42,021 bases of DNA from Candidatus Roizmanbacteria bacterium CG_4_9_14_0_2_um_filter_38_17 (GTDB taxonomy: Bacteria; Patescibacteriota; Microgenomatia; GCA-00278855). Made by a program: the position numbers and the translations under genes. The notes beneath the pieces were generated by a model. The model had not been told where the DNA came from. It did not search any database and saw nothing but the letters and a program-made list of their open reading frames with translations. This document shows positions 14,265-22,859 of this stretch, piece after piece (positions within the stretch are counted from its first letter, which is position 1; each line of letters opens with the position of its first letter). The DNA lies in NCBI GenBank assembly GCA_002788855.1, contig PFSB01000008.1:1-42021 (forward strand), given 5' to 3'.

Positions 14265-14711
14265 TAGAATTTATCCTTAAATTCTTCCCACTCCTTCTCA
14301 AATTCTTTTACATCTAATCCTTCATCCATTATTTTTTTGCCTGCATTCTTGGTATACATGTTTATTAAAAAGAACTAAATCAATAATCTTAGATACAGCT
14401 TTATCTTGTCCATGAAGATTTAAACCATACTCATTATTTTTTTAGACCATGTAGAAAATATCCGCCTCGTTATGCTGAATTACCACTTCAATTTCTACCA
14501 GATCATGACAAATTATCATCTGCAACAAGTGAGCTATATTAATTTTTTGCTTAATATATGGGACAAGAAGAATTCCCATCAAAGACATGCGCCATGAATG
14601 TTCAGCAACAGACTCTTGTCTACCATCAGATAGCCAACTATGTCTAAGCTCTCTCTTTAACCCTTCAGCTTTATGGAGAAAATTCAAAATCTGGATAAAG
14701 TCTGCATCCAT
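14264..14711 (-). pseudogene. decayed HD-domain phosphohydrolase (YfbR/HD_3 type)
   Basis: The N-terminal part from ATG 14711 is a good HD-domain sequence: LNFLHKAEGLKRELRHSW, then ESVAEHSWR (first metal histidine) and CHDLVEIE (HD doublet). After this the protein jumps straight to VIQHNEADIF, a segment normally found some 50-70 residues later, and the frame stops at 14442. Further family-like sequence follows in shifted frames, ending in a Glu/Lys-rich tail (KEFEKEWEEFKDKF) at 14264. I read this as an internal deletion plus at least one frameshift. Intact relatives are nucleotide or 5'-deoxynucleotide phosphohydrolases. It follows rpoC by about 20 bases and would be at the end of the rpoBC transcript. 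Confidence 0.7.
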
Positions 14712-14730
14712 GACCACATTCTAACACTTA

Positions 14731-17700
14731 TTAGTTAAGCATTACTGCGCGCTCGGGGGATGTGGGGATAAGACGACCAATAATAACATTCTCTTTAAGA
14801 CCACGTAATTGATCTATATCACCTTTAGTTGCTGAGTTAGTTAGCACCTGGGTTGTACGCTGAAAAGATGCAGCTGACAGCCATGACTCTGTATGTAATG
14901 CTACTTTAGTAATACCTAATATCGTAACGCTACCAGTTGCAGCTTCGCCACCCTCAGCTAATATTTGTGCATTAGTTTTTTCAAAAGTATCTCTATTAAT
15001 AACTTCACCAACTGTTAGAGTAGTATCGCCCGCAGTATCTATATGAACCTTTTCGCTCATCTTGCGAATAATAACTTCCAAATGCTTATCATTAATAGGA
15101 ATACCCTGCGACTCATACACTCTCTGAATCTCATCTAGTAGATAGAGTTGCGAACCTCTTAAGCCCCTAACCTTAAGCACATCTTGCAGATTTAAGAACC
15201 CTGAAGATAGCTGCTCACCTGCTTCTATTAACTGCCCATCTTTAACACTAAGTTGTAATATATGAGGAATATGGTATTCACGTGTTTCGTCATCACTTGA
15301 ACCAACTCCCTGAATTGTCACTACCCAACCTTGCCCCTCTTCCACACTAACTTTTCCAGATATTTCAGCAATAGGCGACTGTACTTTTGGTGTACGAGCT
15401 TCAAATAGTTCTTCTATTCGTGGTAAACCCTGTGTAACATCTAATCCAACAATTCCTCCAGCATGTTTAACTCGCATTGTTAACTGAGTACCTGGCTCTC
15501 CAATAGATTGCGCAGCAACTACGCCTACTGGTGTGCCCAGCTCAACCTGCTCTAAAGTAGCAAAGTCTCGTCCATAACACTTTGCACACATACCATACTC
15601 AGTGTTGCAAGTAATTGGCGAACGAACAACTACTTCAGTTATACCGCTCTCTGCAATCTTCGCAGCGTCTTCTTCTAAGATATAGGCACCTGCTTTATAT
15701 AACACCTTTTTAGCATTAGGAACCAAAACATCCGCTGCTAAGAAGCGGCCTGCTATCCTCTCGGCAAAAGTTGCTTGGCGGTGATCATATGCAACAATTT
15801 CAAAACCTTGTCCCGCACCACAATCATCCTCCCGGATAATTGCATCATGAGCTACATCAACCAATCTTCTAGTTAAGTATCCTGCATCAGCAGTTTTCAA
15901 AGCTGAGTCAGTTAATCCTTTACGTGAACCTCTAGTAGAAGTAACATATTCAAAAATAGAAAGTCCTTCTCTAAAATTACTCTTAGTAGGGAGTTCCACA
16001 ATTTTACCCAAAGGATCAACAACTAGTCCTCGCATTGCCGCTAATTGCTTTAACTGATCTCGACTTGCACGAGCTCCACCTGATTGAATAATATGCCGAA
16101 TTGGATTCGTAGAAGACATATTGTCCCAGGTAAGATCAGCCAATTTTTCTGTAGTTTCAATCCAGATATCATTAGACAAGCTACGACGCTCAGTATCTGT
16201 AATTAGTCCCTGATTATAATTTTCTTCTGCCTCAGAAGTGCGTACTTCAGCTTCTTTGATCATCTTGTCTTTGTCCGCAACCATCTCATTATCAAAAACA
16301 GAGACAGATAATCCTCCTGAGCGAATGGATCCCCAGAAACCCAAATTCTTAAACGCATCAATCATTCCAGCAACTTTCTCATTACTATAGTCACCCATCG
16401 CGTTTTTAACAAATGCTTTCAGCTGTTTTTGATCAACAGTTTCATTAAAGAATTCCATCTCTTCTGGTAAAACTTCATTAAACCTTATCCTACCAACTGT
16501 TGTTCGTACTATATTTCCAGCACTCAATCGCACACGAATTGGCTCACGTATAGAAATTAGACCACTATCTGATGCTAGAATTGCATCATAACCACTGCTG
16601 AAGACTTTTAGATCTTCATCTTTTTTATCAACAAGTTCTGGATCTAATGAAGTTAAGTAGTAACACCCAACTGCCATTTCTTTATTTGGTACAGATACTG
16701 GACTTCCATCAGCTGGCTTTAATAAGTTCTGCACTGGCGTCATGGATTCTGCCGACTCTTTAATCGCTGCCTTGGATAAAGGAATATGTACCGCCATTTG
16801 ATCTCCGTCAAAGTCTGCATTGTAACCAGAACATACACAAGGGTGAATACGAATAGCTTGACCTTCAATCAGTAAAGGATAAAATGCTTGAATACCCAGC
16901 TTATGCAAAGTAGGTGCACGATTTAAGAGCACGGGGTGATCTTTAATAACTTCTTCTAAAATATCAAAAACCTCCGCATGTCTTTCATCCAAAAATGTAC
17001 GTGCTCTCTTTACATTTGGACAAAGTTCGCGCACAACTAATTCATGCAAAATAAATGGCTTAAACATCTCAAGCGCCATTTCTTTTGGAAGACCGCACTG
17101 ATTAAGTTTGAGTTCTGGGCCCACTACGATAACAGATCTACCTGAGTAGTCAACACGCTTACCTAGAAGATTTTGACGGAAACGTCCTTGCTTACCCTTG
17201 AGCATATCTGAAAGTGACTTAAGCTCTTTACCATATCTACGTCGACGTTGAGTCTTATCTATCAATGCATCGACTGATTCTTGAAGCATACGTTTTTCAT
17301 TACGCAATATAATCTCCGGAGCACCCAAGTCAATCAGATGTTTCAGTCGATTATTTCTGTTGATAACTCTACGATATAGATCGTTAAGATCAGATGTAGC
17401 AAATCTTCCTCCAGATAACTGGACCATTGGTCTAAGATCAGGAGGAATAACTGGAAGCACTCGCCAAATCATCCAAGATGGATCAATTCCAGCATTCTTA
17501 AACTCTTCAATCGTTCTCAATCTCTTAATAAGTTTTACTAATTGCTGCCCCTTAACTTTGTCTATTTTTTTGCGTAGATTAGTCATCGTCTTATTAAGAT
17601 CCAATCTTTTCATCACATCTAACAATCCGTCTGCTCCAATTCCTACTTTAAGGAAATCAAGATTAGTGTATTCGCTTAAACTAAAGTACTCATCTTCTGT

Positions 17701-18453
17701 CAAAACAGAATGTGGTCTAAGATCTTTAATCAAGCGCATTAAACGCGTCATTAATTCTTCGGCTTGGCCCTTTTCAACATTTTCACGCTCACTCACATTA
17801 GCTACTCGCTGCTTACCTTTAAGCTTAAGCTCGCTCATAGCCAGTTCCGTTGATTCTTTTGAAGAACTTTTACTGCCCTTTGCCTCGGTTTCTCTGTCTT
17901 TAAATAAGGATTCTAATTTTTCCTTTTCTTGAGCATATAATTGAGTAATTGCCTCAATTTTTTCTTTTAGTCCTTTTTCAAGGTCGGCAAGTGCATTCTT
18001 ACGCTTGTCCTCTTCAACGTCAATTATTATGTACGACGAGAAGTAAATTACCGATTCAAGGTCCTTGGCTGACATATCTAAAAGTAAAGATAATTTTGAA
18101 GGGGCCCCACGGAAAAACCAAACATGCGCAACAGGAGTTGCCAGTGTAATATGACCCATTCTCTCTCTTCTTACTCTAGAATGTGTTACTTCAACTCCAC
18201 ATTTATCACAGATAATTCCACGATAACGAACTCTCTTATATTTACCACAGTAACATTCCCAGTCCTTGGTTGGTCCATAAATTCGCTCATCAAACAAGCC
18301 ATCTTTTTCGGGTTTTAAAGTCCGATAATTAATAGTTTCTGGTTTAGTTACTTCCCCATATGACCAGGACAAAATTTCTTCTGGTGAGGCAAGCTTTATC
18401 TGTAGACCACCAAAATCTGTTATATTTTTAATTTGTTGTTTAAACAAAACCAT
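14731..18453 (-). CDS. rpoC: RNA polymerase beta' subunit
   Basis: The 1240-residue protein forms half of the RNA polymerase active centre. The N-terminal zinc site is seen as CYCGKYK and CDKCGVEV (about 68-90). The catalytic NADFDGDQM loop is at about 545-553, with the three magnesium-binding aspartates. Then come the bridge-helix and trigger-loop regions and a second zinc site with CNTEYGMCAKCYGRD. The C-terminal GEPGTQLTMR region is present. A charged coiled-coil segment at about 150-240 lies in the clamp region and looks somewhat extended. It starts 2 bases after the rpoB stop, so rpoBC is one operon. Confidence 0.98.
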   Translation of the reverse strand: MVLFKQQIKNITDFGGLQIKLASPEEILSWSYGEVTKPETINYRTLKPEKDGLFDERIYGPTKDWECYCGKYKRVRYRGIICDKCGVEVTHSRVRRERMGHITLATPVAHVWFFRGAPSKLSLLLDMSAKDLESVIYFSSYIIIDVEEDKRKNALADLEKGLKEKIEAITQLYAQEKEKLESLFKDRETEAKGSKSSSKESTELAMSELKLKGKQRVANVSERENVEKGQAEELMTRLMRLIKDLRPHSVLTEDEYFSLSEYTNLDFLKVGIGADGLLDVMKRLDLNKTMTNLRKKIDKVKGQQLVKLIKRLRTIEEFKNAGIDPSWMIWRVLPVIPPDLRPMVQLSGGRFATSDLNDLYRRVINRNNRLKHLIDLGAPEIILRNEKRMLQESVDALIDKTQRRRRYGKELKSLSDMLKGKQGRFRQNLLGKRVDYSGRSVIVVGPELKLNQCGLPKEMALEMFKPFILHELVVRELCPNVKRARTFLDERHAEVFDILEEVIKDHPVLLNRAPTLHKLGIQAFYPLLIEGQAIRIHPCVCSGYNADFDGDQMAVHIPLSKAAIKESAESMTPVQNLLKPADGSPVSVPNKEMAVGCYYLTSLDPELVDKKDEDLKVFSSGYDAILASDSGLISIREPIRVRLSAGNIVRTTVGRIRFNEVLPEEMEFFNETVDQKQLKAFVKNAMGDYSNEKVAGMIDAFKNLGFWGSIRSGGLSVSVFDNEMVADKDKMIKEAEVRTSEAEENYNQGLITDTERRSLSNDIWIETTEKLADLTWDNMSSTNPIRHIIQSGGARASRDQLKQLAAMRGLVVDPLGKIVELPTKSNFREGLSIFEYVTSTRGSRKGLTDSALKTADAGYLTRRLVDVAHDAIIREDDCGAGQGFEIVAYDHRQATFAERIAGRFLAADVLVPNAKKVLYKAGAYILEEDAAKIAESGITEVVVRSPITCNTEYGMCAKCYGRDFATLEQVELGTPVGVVAAQSIGEPGTQLTMRVKHAGGIVGLDVTQGLPRIEELFEARTPKVQSPIAEISGKVSVEEGQGWVVTIQGVGSSDDETREYHIPHILQLSVKDGQLIEAGEQLSSGFLNLQDVLKVRGLRGSQLYLLDEIQRVYESQGIPINDKHLEVIIRKMSEKVHIDTAGDTTLTVGEVINRDTFEKTNAQILAEGGEAATGSVTILGITKVALHTESWLSAASFQRTTQVLTNSATKGDIDQLRGLKENVIIGRLIPTSPERAVMLN

Positions 18454-18455
18454 AA

Positions 18456-21400
18456 TTATTCCTCCTCTACAATTTCTTCGCTCTCTTCTTTTAGCTCCTT
18501 ATTATCGCTTAAATCATCTACAATGTCATCAGAAATTTTTGCTTTGAGTTTTTCAACATCCTCAACTTTTTCTTCTGGAACACTAAAGTCTTGTTGTTCC
18601 TCTTTCACATCAGTTGCATCCACACTCAATCCCAATGCCTGAAGTTCTTTAATTAAAACCTTAAATGATTCTGGAATTTCCGCCTCAGGAATTGTGGTAC
18701 CTTTTACTATTGCTTCAAATGCTTGAGCTCTTCCAACTACATCATCAGATTTAATTGTCAACATCTCCTGTAATGTATGAGCTGCCTTATGTGCTTCCAG
18801 AGCCCAAACTTCCATTTCTCCAAGTCTTTGGCCTCCCATTTGCGCTTTTCCTCCAAGAGGTTGTTGTGTTACTAATGAATAAGGTCCAGTCGAACGAGCA
18901 TGGATCTTATCTTCAACCATATGTATCAATTTCATAACATACCCAACACCTACGGTAATTGGTTGTTCATATAAATCTCCTGTCTTGCCATTCCTCAGCA
19001 TTGCTTTACCTGTTAAAGGTAGCCCAGCGTTTCTCAATTCATCTGTCATGCGACTTTCTTCAACTTTTTCAAATACAGGTAAACCTACTTTAAATCCCTG
19101 ACTACCCGCTGCCCAGCCTAAATGAACTTCCATCAGTTGTCCCAAATTCATACGCGACAACACAGATAGTGGTGAAATTATAATATCCACTGCAGTACCA
19201 TCTTCTAAATAGGGCATATTTTCTCGTGGAACTACCTTAGAAATAACTCCCTTGTTTCCATGACGACCAGCTAGTTTATCTCCCACGGTAACTTTACGTA
19301 TCTGGGCTACTTGAACAATGATCTTCTTCATAACTCCTGGCTCTAGCTCATCTCCCCCATCCCGATCTAAAACCTTCACATCAATTATTACGCCACGCTC
19401 ACCATGTGGCATACGCAAACTTGTATCACGGACATCTCGAGCTTTTTCACCAAAAATTGCTCTAAGAAGCCTCTCTTCTGCTGTTAACTCTGTTTCACCT
19501 TTGGGAGCAATTTTACCTACAAGTATACTACTAGGACCAACTTCCGCTCCAACAATTATAATTCCATCTTCATCTAAATTAGCTAAAGCCTCTTCCCCAA
19601 CATTGGGAATATCTCGCGTCGTCTCTTCAGGACCCAGCTTGGTCTCTACTACCTGCGCTTCGTACTCTTCGATGTTTACTGAAGTTAATAGATCTTCTCT
19701 TACCAACCGATCCGAGACAACAACAGCATCCTCATATTCCAATCCTTCGTAACTCATGTAGGCCACAATCAAATTCTGACCCAAAGCCAACTCTCCCTCT
19801 TCACAAGCAGGACCATCAACAATTACTTGACCCTTATCAACTTCTTCTCCCATAATAACTGCAGGTTTTTGTGTAAAGGTTGTGCTCTGAGCTGTTTTTG
19901 TAAATTTAGCAATATCATATTCTTTCTTTCCGCTCTTGTATTTCATAATGAGTTTAGTAGCATCAACATATTCTACTGTTCCTGACTCGGGAGCTCTAAT
20001 AACACGCCCCATAGCCAATGGTACCTCTGCTTCCATTCCTGTCCCCACTACAGGAGAAGAGGCTCTTAACAAGGGAACCGCTTGTGACTGCATGTTTGTA
20101 CCCATCAAAGCACGAATTGCTTCGTCATGCGCAATGAACGGAATTAGCGAAGCGGCTACACCTACAACTTGGCGTGGGACAAGATCAATATACTCAATAT
20201 TTGTTACATCTGTTTCAATAAATTCACCTTCAAAACGAGCTGGCACACGTTTCTGCGTAATGTAATTATTTTCATCTATCTCAACGCTAGCATGAGTAAG
20301 ATGATGATGTTCCTCATCATCTGCTCTTAAATATACGACTTCTTCTGTTATCTTCATTTTGTTTCCTTGTTTTTCAACTTTACGATACGGACTTAGCAAA
20401 AAGCCATATTCATCAATCTTGGCAAATAAAGAAGCATATGTAACCAATCCAATATTTGGTCCTTCTGGTGAACGTACAGGACAAATTCGTCCATATTGAG
20501 AAGAATGAATATCTCGAATCGAAAATGATGCGCGTTCTCTAGTAATTCCACCTGGGCCCATAACAGTTAATCGTCGTAAATTATCTAGCTCAGATAAAGG
20601 ATTAGTTTGGTCAACTATAGAAGATAGCTGATTTGTACGAAAAAAATCATTAACAACAGCCATTAGTGGCCTAGCATTGACTAAATCTGTAGGAGTAATT
20701 TCTCCCTTAGAACCAGCTAAACTCATGCGTTCTTTTACAATTCTCTCCATCCGGAATAAGCCAACTCTAAAAGCCACGTGCGATACCAACTCACCCACTC
20801 GGCGTACCCTACGATTAGCCAAGTGGTCAATATCGTCAACTTCACCAATTCCATTCTGCAGTTGAACTAAATACCGCAATGTTGCTGTTACGTCTTCAGG
20901 TTGAAGCGTATGGAATTCATTTGTTTCTGGTATGTCCAATTCTAGTTTTTTGTTAATCTTAAACCTTCCAACTTTATTTAAAGTATAACGACGAGGATCA
21001 AAAAAAGTATTATGAAAATAGTCCTGTGCAGTATCAAACACCGCAGGTTCACCTGGTCGCATACGCTTGTAAACATCTAAAATACCTTCTTCATATGTTT
21101 TAGCTGTATCTTTATTAATAGTCGATTTAATATATTGATGATCGGGATCGTTATCTATATCACCAAAAAGTCCATTCAATTGTGCATCGCTTACTGTCTC
21201 TCCCATTGCACGTAGTAGTGTAGTAGCAGGAAACTTACGACGACGATCAATGCGTGCTGTAATAACATCGTTACGTCCCACAGCAAACTCTAACCAAGAA
21301 CCATGAACAGGTCTAATTTCTGCCTGATACAACATTCTACCCGTAACAGAGTCTTGCTCTCCAGTAAAGTATACTCCAGGCGCACGAATAAGCTGACTAA

Positions 21401-21791
21401 TAATACAGCGTTCTACTCCATTAACAATAAAGGTTCCCCTCTCTGTCATCACTGGAATATCACCTATAAATACATCTTCCGTAGACTCTATTTCTGTTTT
21501 TAGGTTTTTTAAGGTAACTGTAAGATATAGAGGTTGGGTAAAACTAAGACCTTTAGATTGTGCTTGAGGATCTGTAAGGCTAGGCTCCTCAAAGTGATAA
21601 CCACTGTACGAAAGTCTCCAATTTTTACCAGTATAATCCTCAATTGGAAAAACTTCCTTGAGTAAACTAGGAATTTCTTCTTCCAATAACGAAGAATACG
21701 ATTCTTTTAGAATAGCAATAAGATCTAATTTTGGCAGATTTTCTGGAAAGACTTTTCCCCAGTTTTGTCGTATTGTTTTTTTCTTTGACAT
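18456..21791 (-). CDS. rpoB: RNA polymerase beta subunit
   Basis: The 1111-residue beta subunit has the protrusion, lobe and fork with the rifampicin-pocket region (LSSIVDQTNPLSELDNLRR, then GPGGITRERASF), the flap, the GDKLAGRHGNKGV active-site segment and the C-terminal EMEVWALEAHKAAHTLQEML clamp contact. The frame is open upstream to a GTG at 21860, but the ATG at 21791 (MSKKKTIRQ) is the better start, because the upstream codons do not look like RpoB. A strong promoter lies about 95 bases upstream. The C-terminal 60 or so residues are acidic (EEKVEDVEKL, EESEEIVEEE), a lineage-specific tail. The fork position normally Asp in rifampicin-sensitive enzymes cannot be scored without an alignment. 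Confidence 0.98.
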   Translation of the reverse strand: MSKKKTIRQNWGKVFPENLPKLDLIAILKESYSSLLEEEIPSLLKEVFPIEDYTGKNWRLSYSGYHFEEPSLTDPQAQSKGLSFTQPLYLTVTLKNLKTEIESTEDVFIGDIPVMTERGTFIVNGVERCIISQLIRAPGVYFTGEQDSVTGRMLYQAEIRPVHGSWLEFAVGRNDVITARIDRRRKFPATTLLRAMGETVSDAQLNGLFGDIDNDPDHQYIKSTINKDTAKTYEEGILDVYKRMRPGEPAVFDTAQDYFHNTFFDPRRYTLNKVGRFKINKKLELDIPETNEFHTLQPEDVTATLRYLVQLQNGIGEVDDIDHLANRRVRRVGELVSHVAFRVGLFRMERIVKERMSLAGSKGEITPTDLVNARPLMAVVNDFFRTNQLSSIVDQTNPLSELDNLRRLTVMGPGGITRERASFSIRDIHSSQYGRICPVRSPEGPNIGLVTYASLFAKIDEYGFLLSPYRKVEKQGNKMKITEEVVYLRADDEEHHHLTHASVEIDENNYITQKRVPARFEGEFIETDVTNIEYIDLVPRQVVGVAASLIPFIAHDEAIRALMGTNMQSQAVPLLRASSPVVGTGMEAEVPLAMGRVIRAPESGTVEYVDATKLIMKYKSGKKEYDIAKFTKTAQSTTFTQKPAVIMGEEVDKGQVIVDGPACEEGELALGQNLIVAYMSYEGLEYEDAVVVSDRLVREDLLTSVNIEEYEAQVVETKLGPEETTRDIPNVGEEALANLDEDGIIIVGAEVGPSSILVGKIAPKGETELTAEERLLRAIFGEKARDVRDTSLRMPHGERGVIIDVKVLDRDGGDELEPGVMKKIIVQVAQIRKVTVGDKLAGRHGNKGVISKVVPRENMPYLEDGTAVDIIISPLSVLSRMNLGQLMEVHLGWAAGSQGFKVGLPVFEKVEESRMTDELRNAGLPLTGKAMLRNGKTGDLYEQPITVGVGYVMKLIHMVEDKIHARSTGPYSLVTQQPLGGKAQMGGQRLGEMEVWALEAHKAAHTLQEMLTIKSDDVVGRAQAFEAIVKGTTIPEAEIPESFKVLIKELQALGLSVDATDVKEEQQDFSVPEEKVEDVEKLKAKISDDIVDDLSDNKELKEESEEIVEEE

Positions 21792-21884
21792 CCGAAGCGT
21801 ATTCTCATTAAAAAATACAAAAATAAGCGTAGGACACGCTCTTTTGTACTCTGGCGACACTGCCAGGCTTAATGATGAATGCTC

Positions 21885-21913
21885 ATTCTATCACAGTCAA
21901 CCAAAGCCGTCAA
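21885..21913 (-). promoter_or_regulatory. promoter of rpoBC
   Basis: On the minus strand TTGACG (21908-21913), a 17-base spacer and TAGAAT (21885-21890). It predicts a leader of about 85 bases before rpoB that contains a small hairpin (CTGGC/GCCAG arms). It is one of the few promoters here that predicts a real 5' leader. Confidence 0.65.
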
Positions 21914-21927
21914 CAGTTAATTAGGGA

Positions 21928-22851
21928 TTAGTTCTTGTCTGTGGAGAAGATTTTGGGTTTTAACCAATCATTCGCAATAGTTGCAGGTTCTGTTTGTTTA
22001 ACTGGAGCTGGTGAGAGAGTCTCTACTAACACAGCTTCTTCTACTTCTTTCCGTACAGGATCTGCGATCCGTACTGGACCTGCGGTCCCTACAGGATCTG
22101 CGACCTGCTTAGCTGGTTGTATTTGCATACGTACAGCACCGCTACGCATAGTTAAAGCAGCTGCTTCAAATGTTAATGCAGATACTTTATCTGACGCAAA
22201 GTCATCAGTTGCATGCTGTAATCCACGATAAAGATTAGTAGCAATGTCTTTATCCATGACAACGTTTAAGTTCTTTAGCACTAGCGCAATAATTTCTGAA
22301 ACAGTTGGTAGCTTGGGATTAACAATGTTAACTTTTCCATATGAACTTACTTCTTGACCATTGCCAATATTTATTATATTAGCACTACTAAATAGCGCTG
22401 ACTGGCTTACATATAACTCACCAATATCTTCAAGTTTACTCACTCCAACTGTGAATACTACGTCTACATTATTTCCACCGCTATTAAAGCGTACGTCTTC
22501 TTTTGAGAATTTAAGTTGTTTATCTGTTGGTTCAATAACAATATTCAGACGCCCAAGTTCCTCTGTGTAACTTACTTTCTCAATACTTCCTTCATCATAT
22601 GGAAAAGAAATAACTAGATTTGCTCCATCCAAGGAAGTTTTAATTTTTTCTATACCAACAAGATTATCTCCCTGCTTGGGTTTAGAACTTGCTAGTACTG
22701 ACACAGATTTACCTAATTTAAGCAGACCCAAATACAGACCAAGCGCTGCAGCAAGTTGATCAAAAGTTGCATTTTCTGGAACAACTATTGCAATGCTCTG
22801 TGCTTTATCTAATACTAATTTAAGCTGATTAAGTTCTTGTTGTAAACTCAT
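21928..22851 (-). CDS. NrnA-like DHH-family protein lacking the catalytic motifs
   Basis: About 307 residues. The fold signature follows DHH phosphoesterases (NrnA/RecJ group): an opening strand and helix as IAIVVPENATFDQLAAALGLYLGLLKLGKSVSVL, then FTVGVSKLEDIG, a strand INIGNGQE, PTVSEIIALVL, and ATNLYRGLQHATDDF. Every position expected to bind metal is changed: DGDAIGS has become ATFDQLA, and DHH has become GNG. The position after infB is where nrnA and its relatives often lie. I infer a pseudoenzyme with a retained structural or binding role, because the frame is long and clean. The C-terminus has a Pro-rich repeat (ADPV, AGPV, ADPV). ATG 22851 is chosen; a GTG at 22860 overlapping the infB stop is an alternative. 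Confidence 0.75.
   Translation of the reverse strand: MSLQQELNQLKLVLDKAQSIAIVVPENATFDQLAAALGLYLGLLKLGKSVSVLASSKPKQGDNLVGIEKIKTSLDGANLVISFPYDEGSIEKVSYTEELGRLNIVIEPTDKQLKFSKEDVRFNSGGNNVDVVFTVGVSKLEDIGELYVSQSALFSSANIINIGNGQEVSSYGKVNIVNPKLPTVSEIIALVLKNLNVVMDKDIATNLYRGLQHATDDFASDKVSALTFEAAALTMRSGAVRMQIQPAKQVADPVGTAGPVRIADPVRKEVEEAVLVETLSPAPVKQTEPATIANDWLKPKIFSTDKN
22054..22107. repeat. three 18-bp tandem repeats, each with a mini-hairpin
   Basis: Three consecutive 18-bp units begin TACAGGATCTGCG, TACTGGACCTGCG and TACAGGATCTGCG. The first two contain 5-bp hairpins around TGC (GGATC/GATCC and GGACC/GGTCC), the stem differing by paired changes. They encode the Pro-rich repeat in the C-terminus of the NrnA-like protein. 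Confidence 0.7.
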
Positions 22852-22859
22852 AGTACTCA

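Noticed and set aside
21792-21860. Upstream GTG start of rpoB
   Set aside because: The added 23 residues do not resemble RpoB, while MSKKKTIRQ at 21791 gives a standard start.
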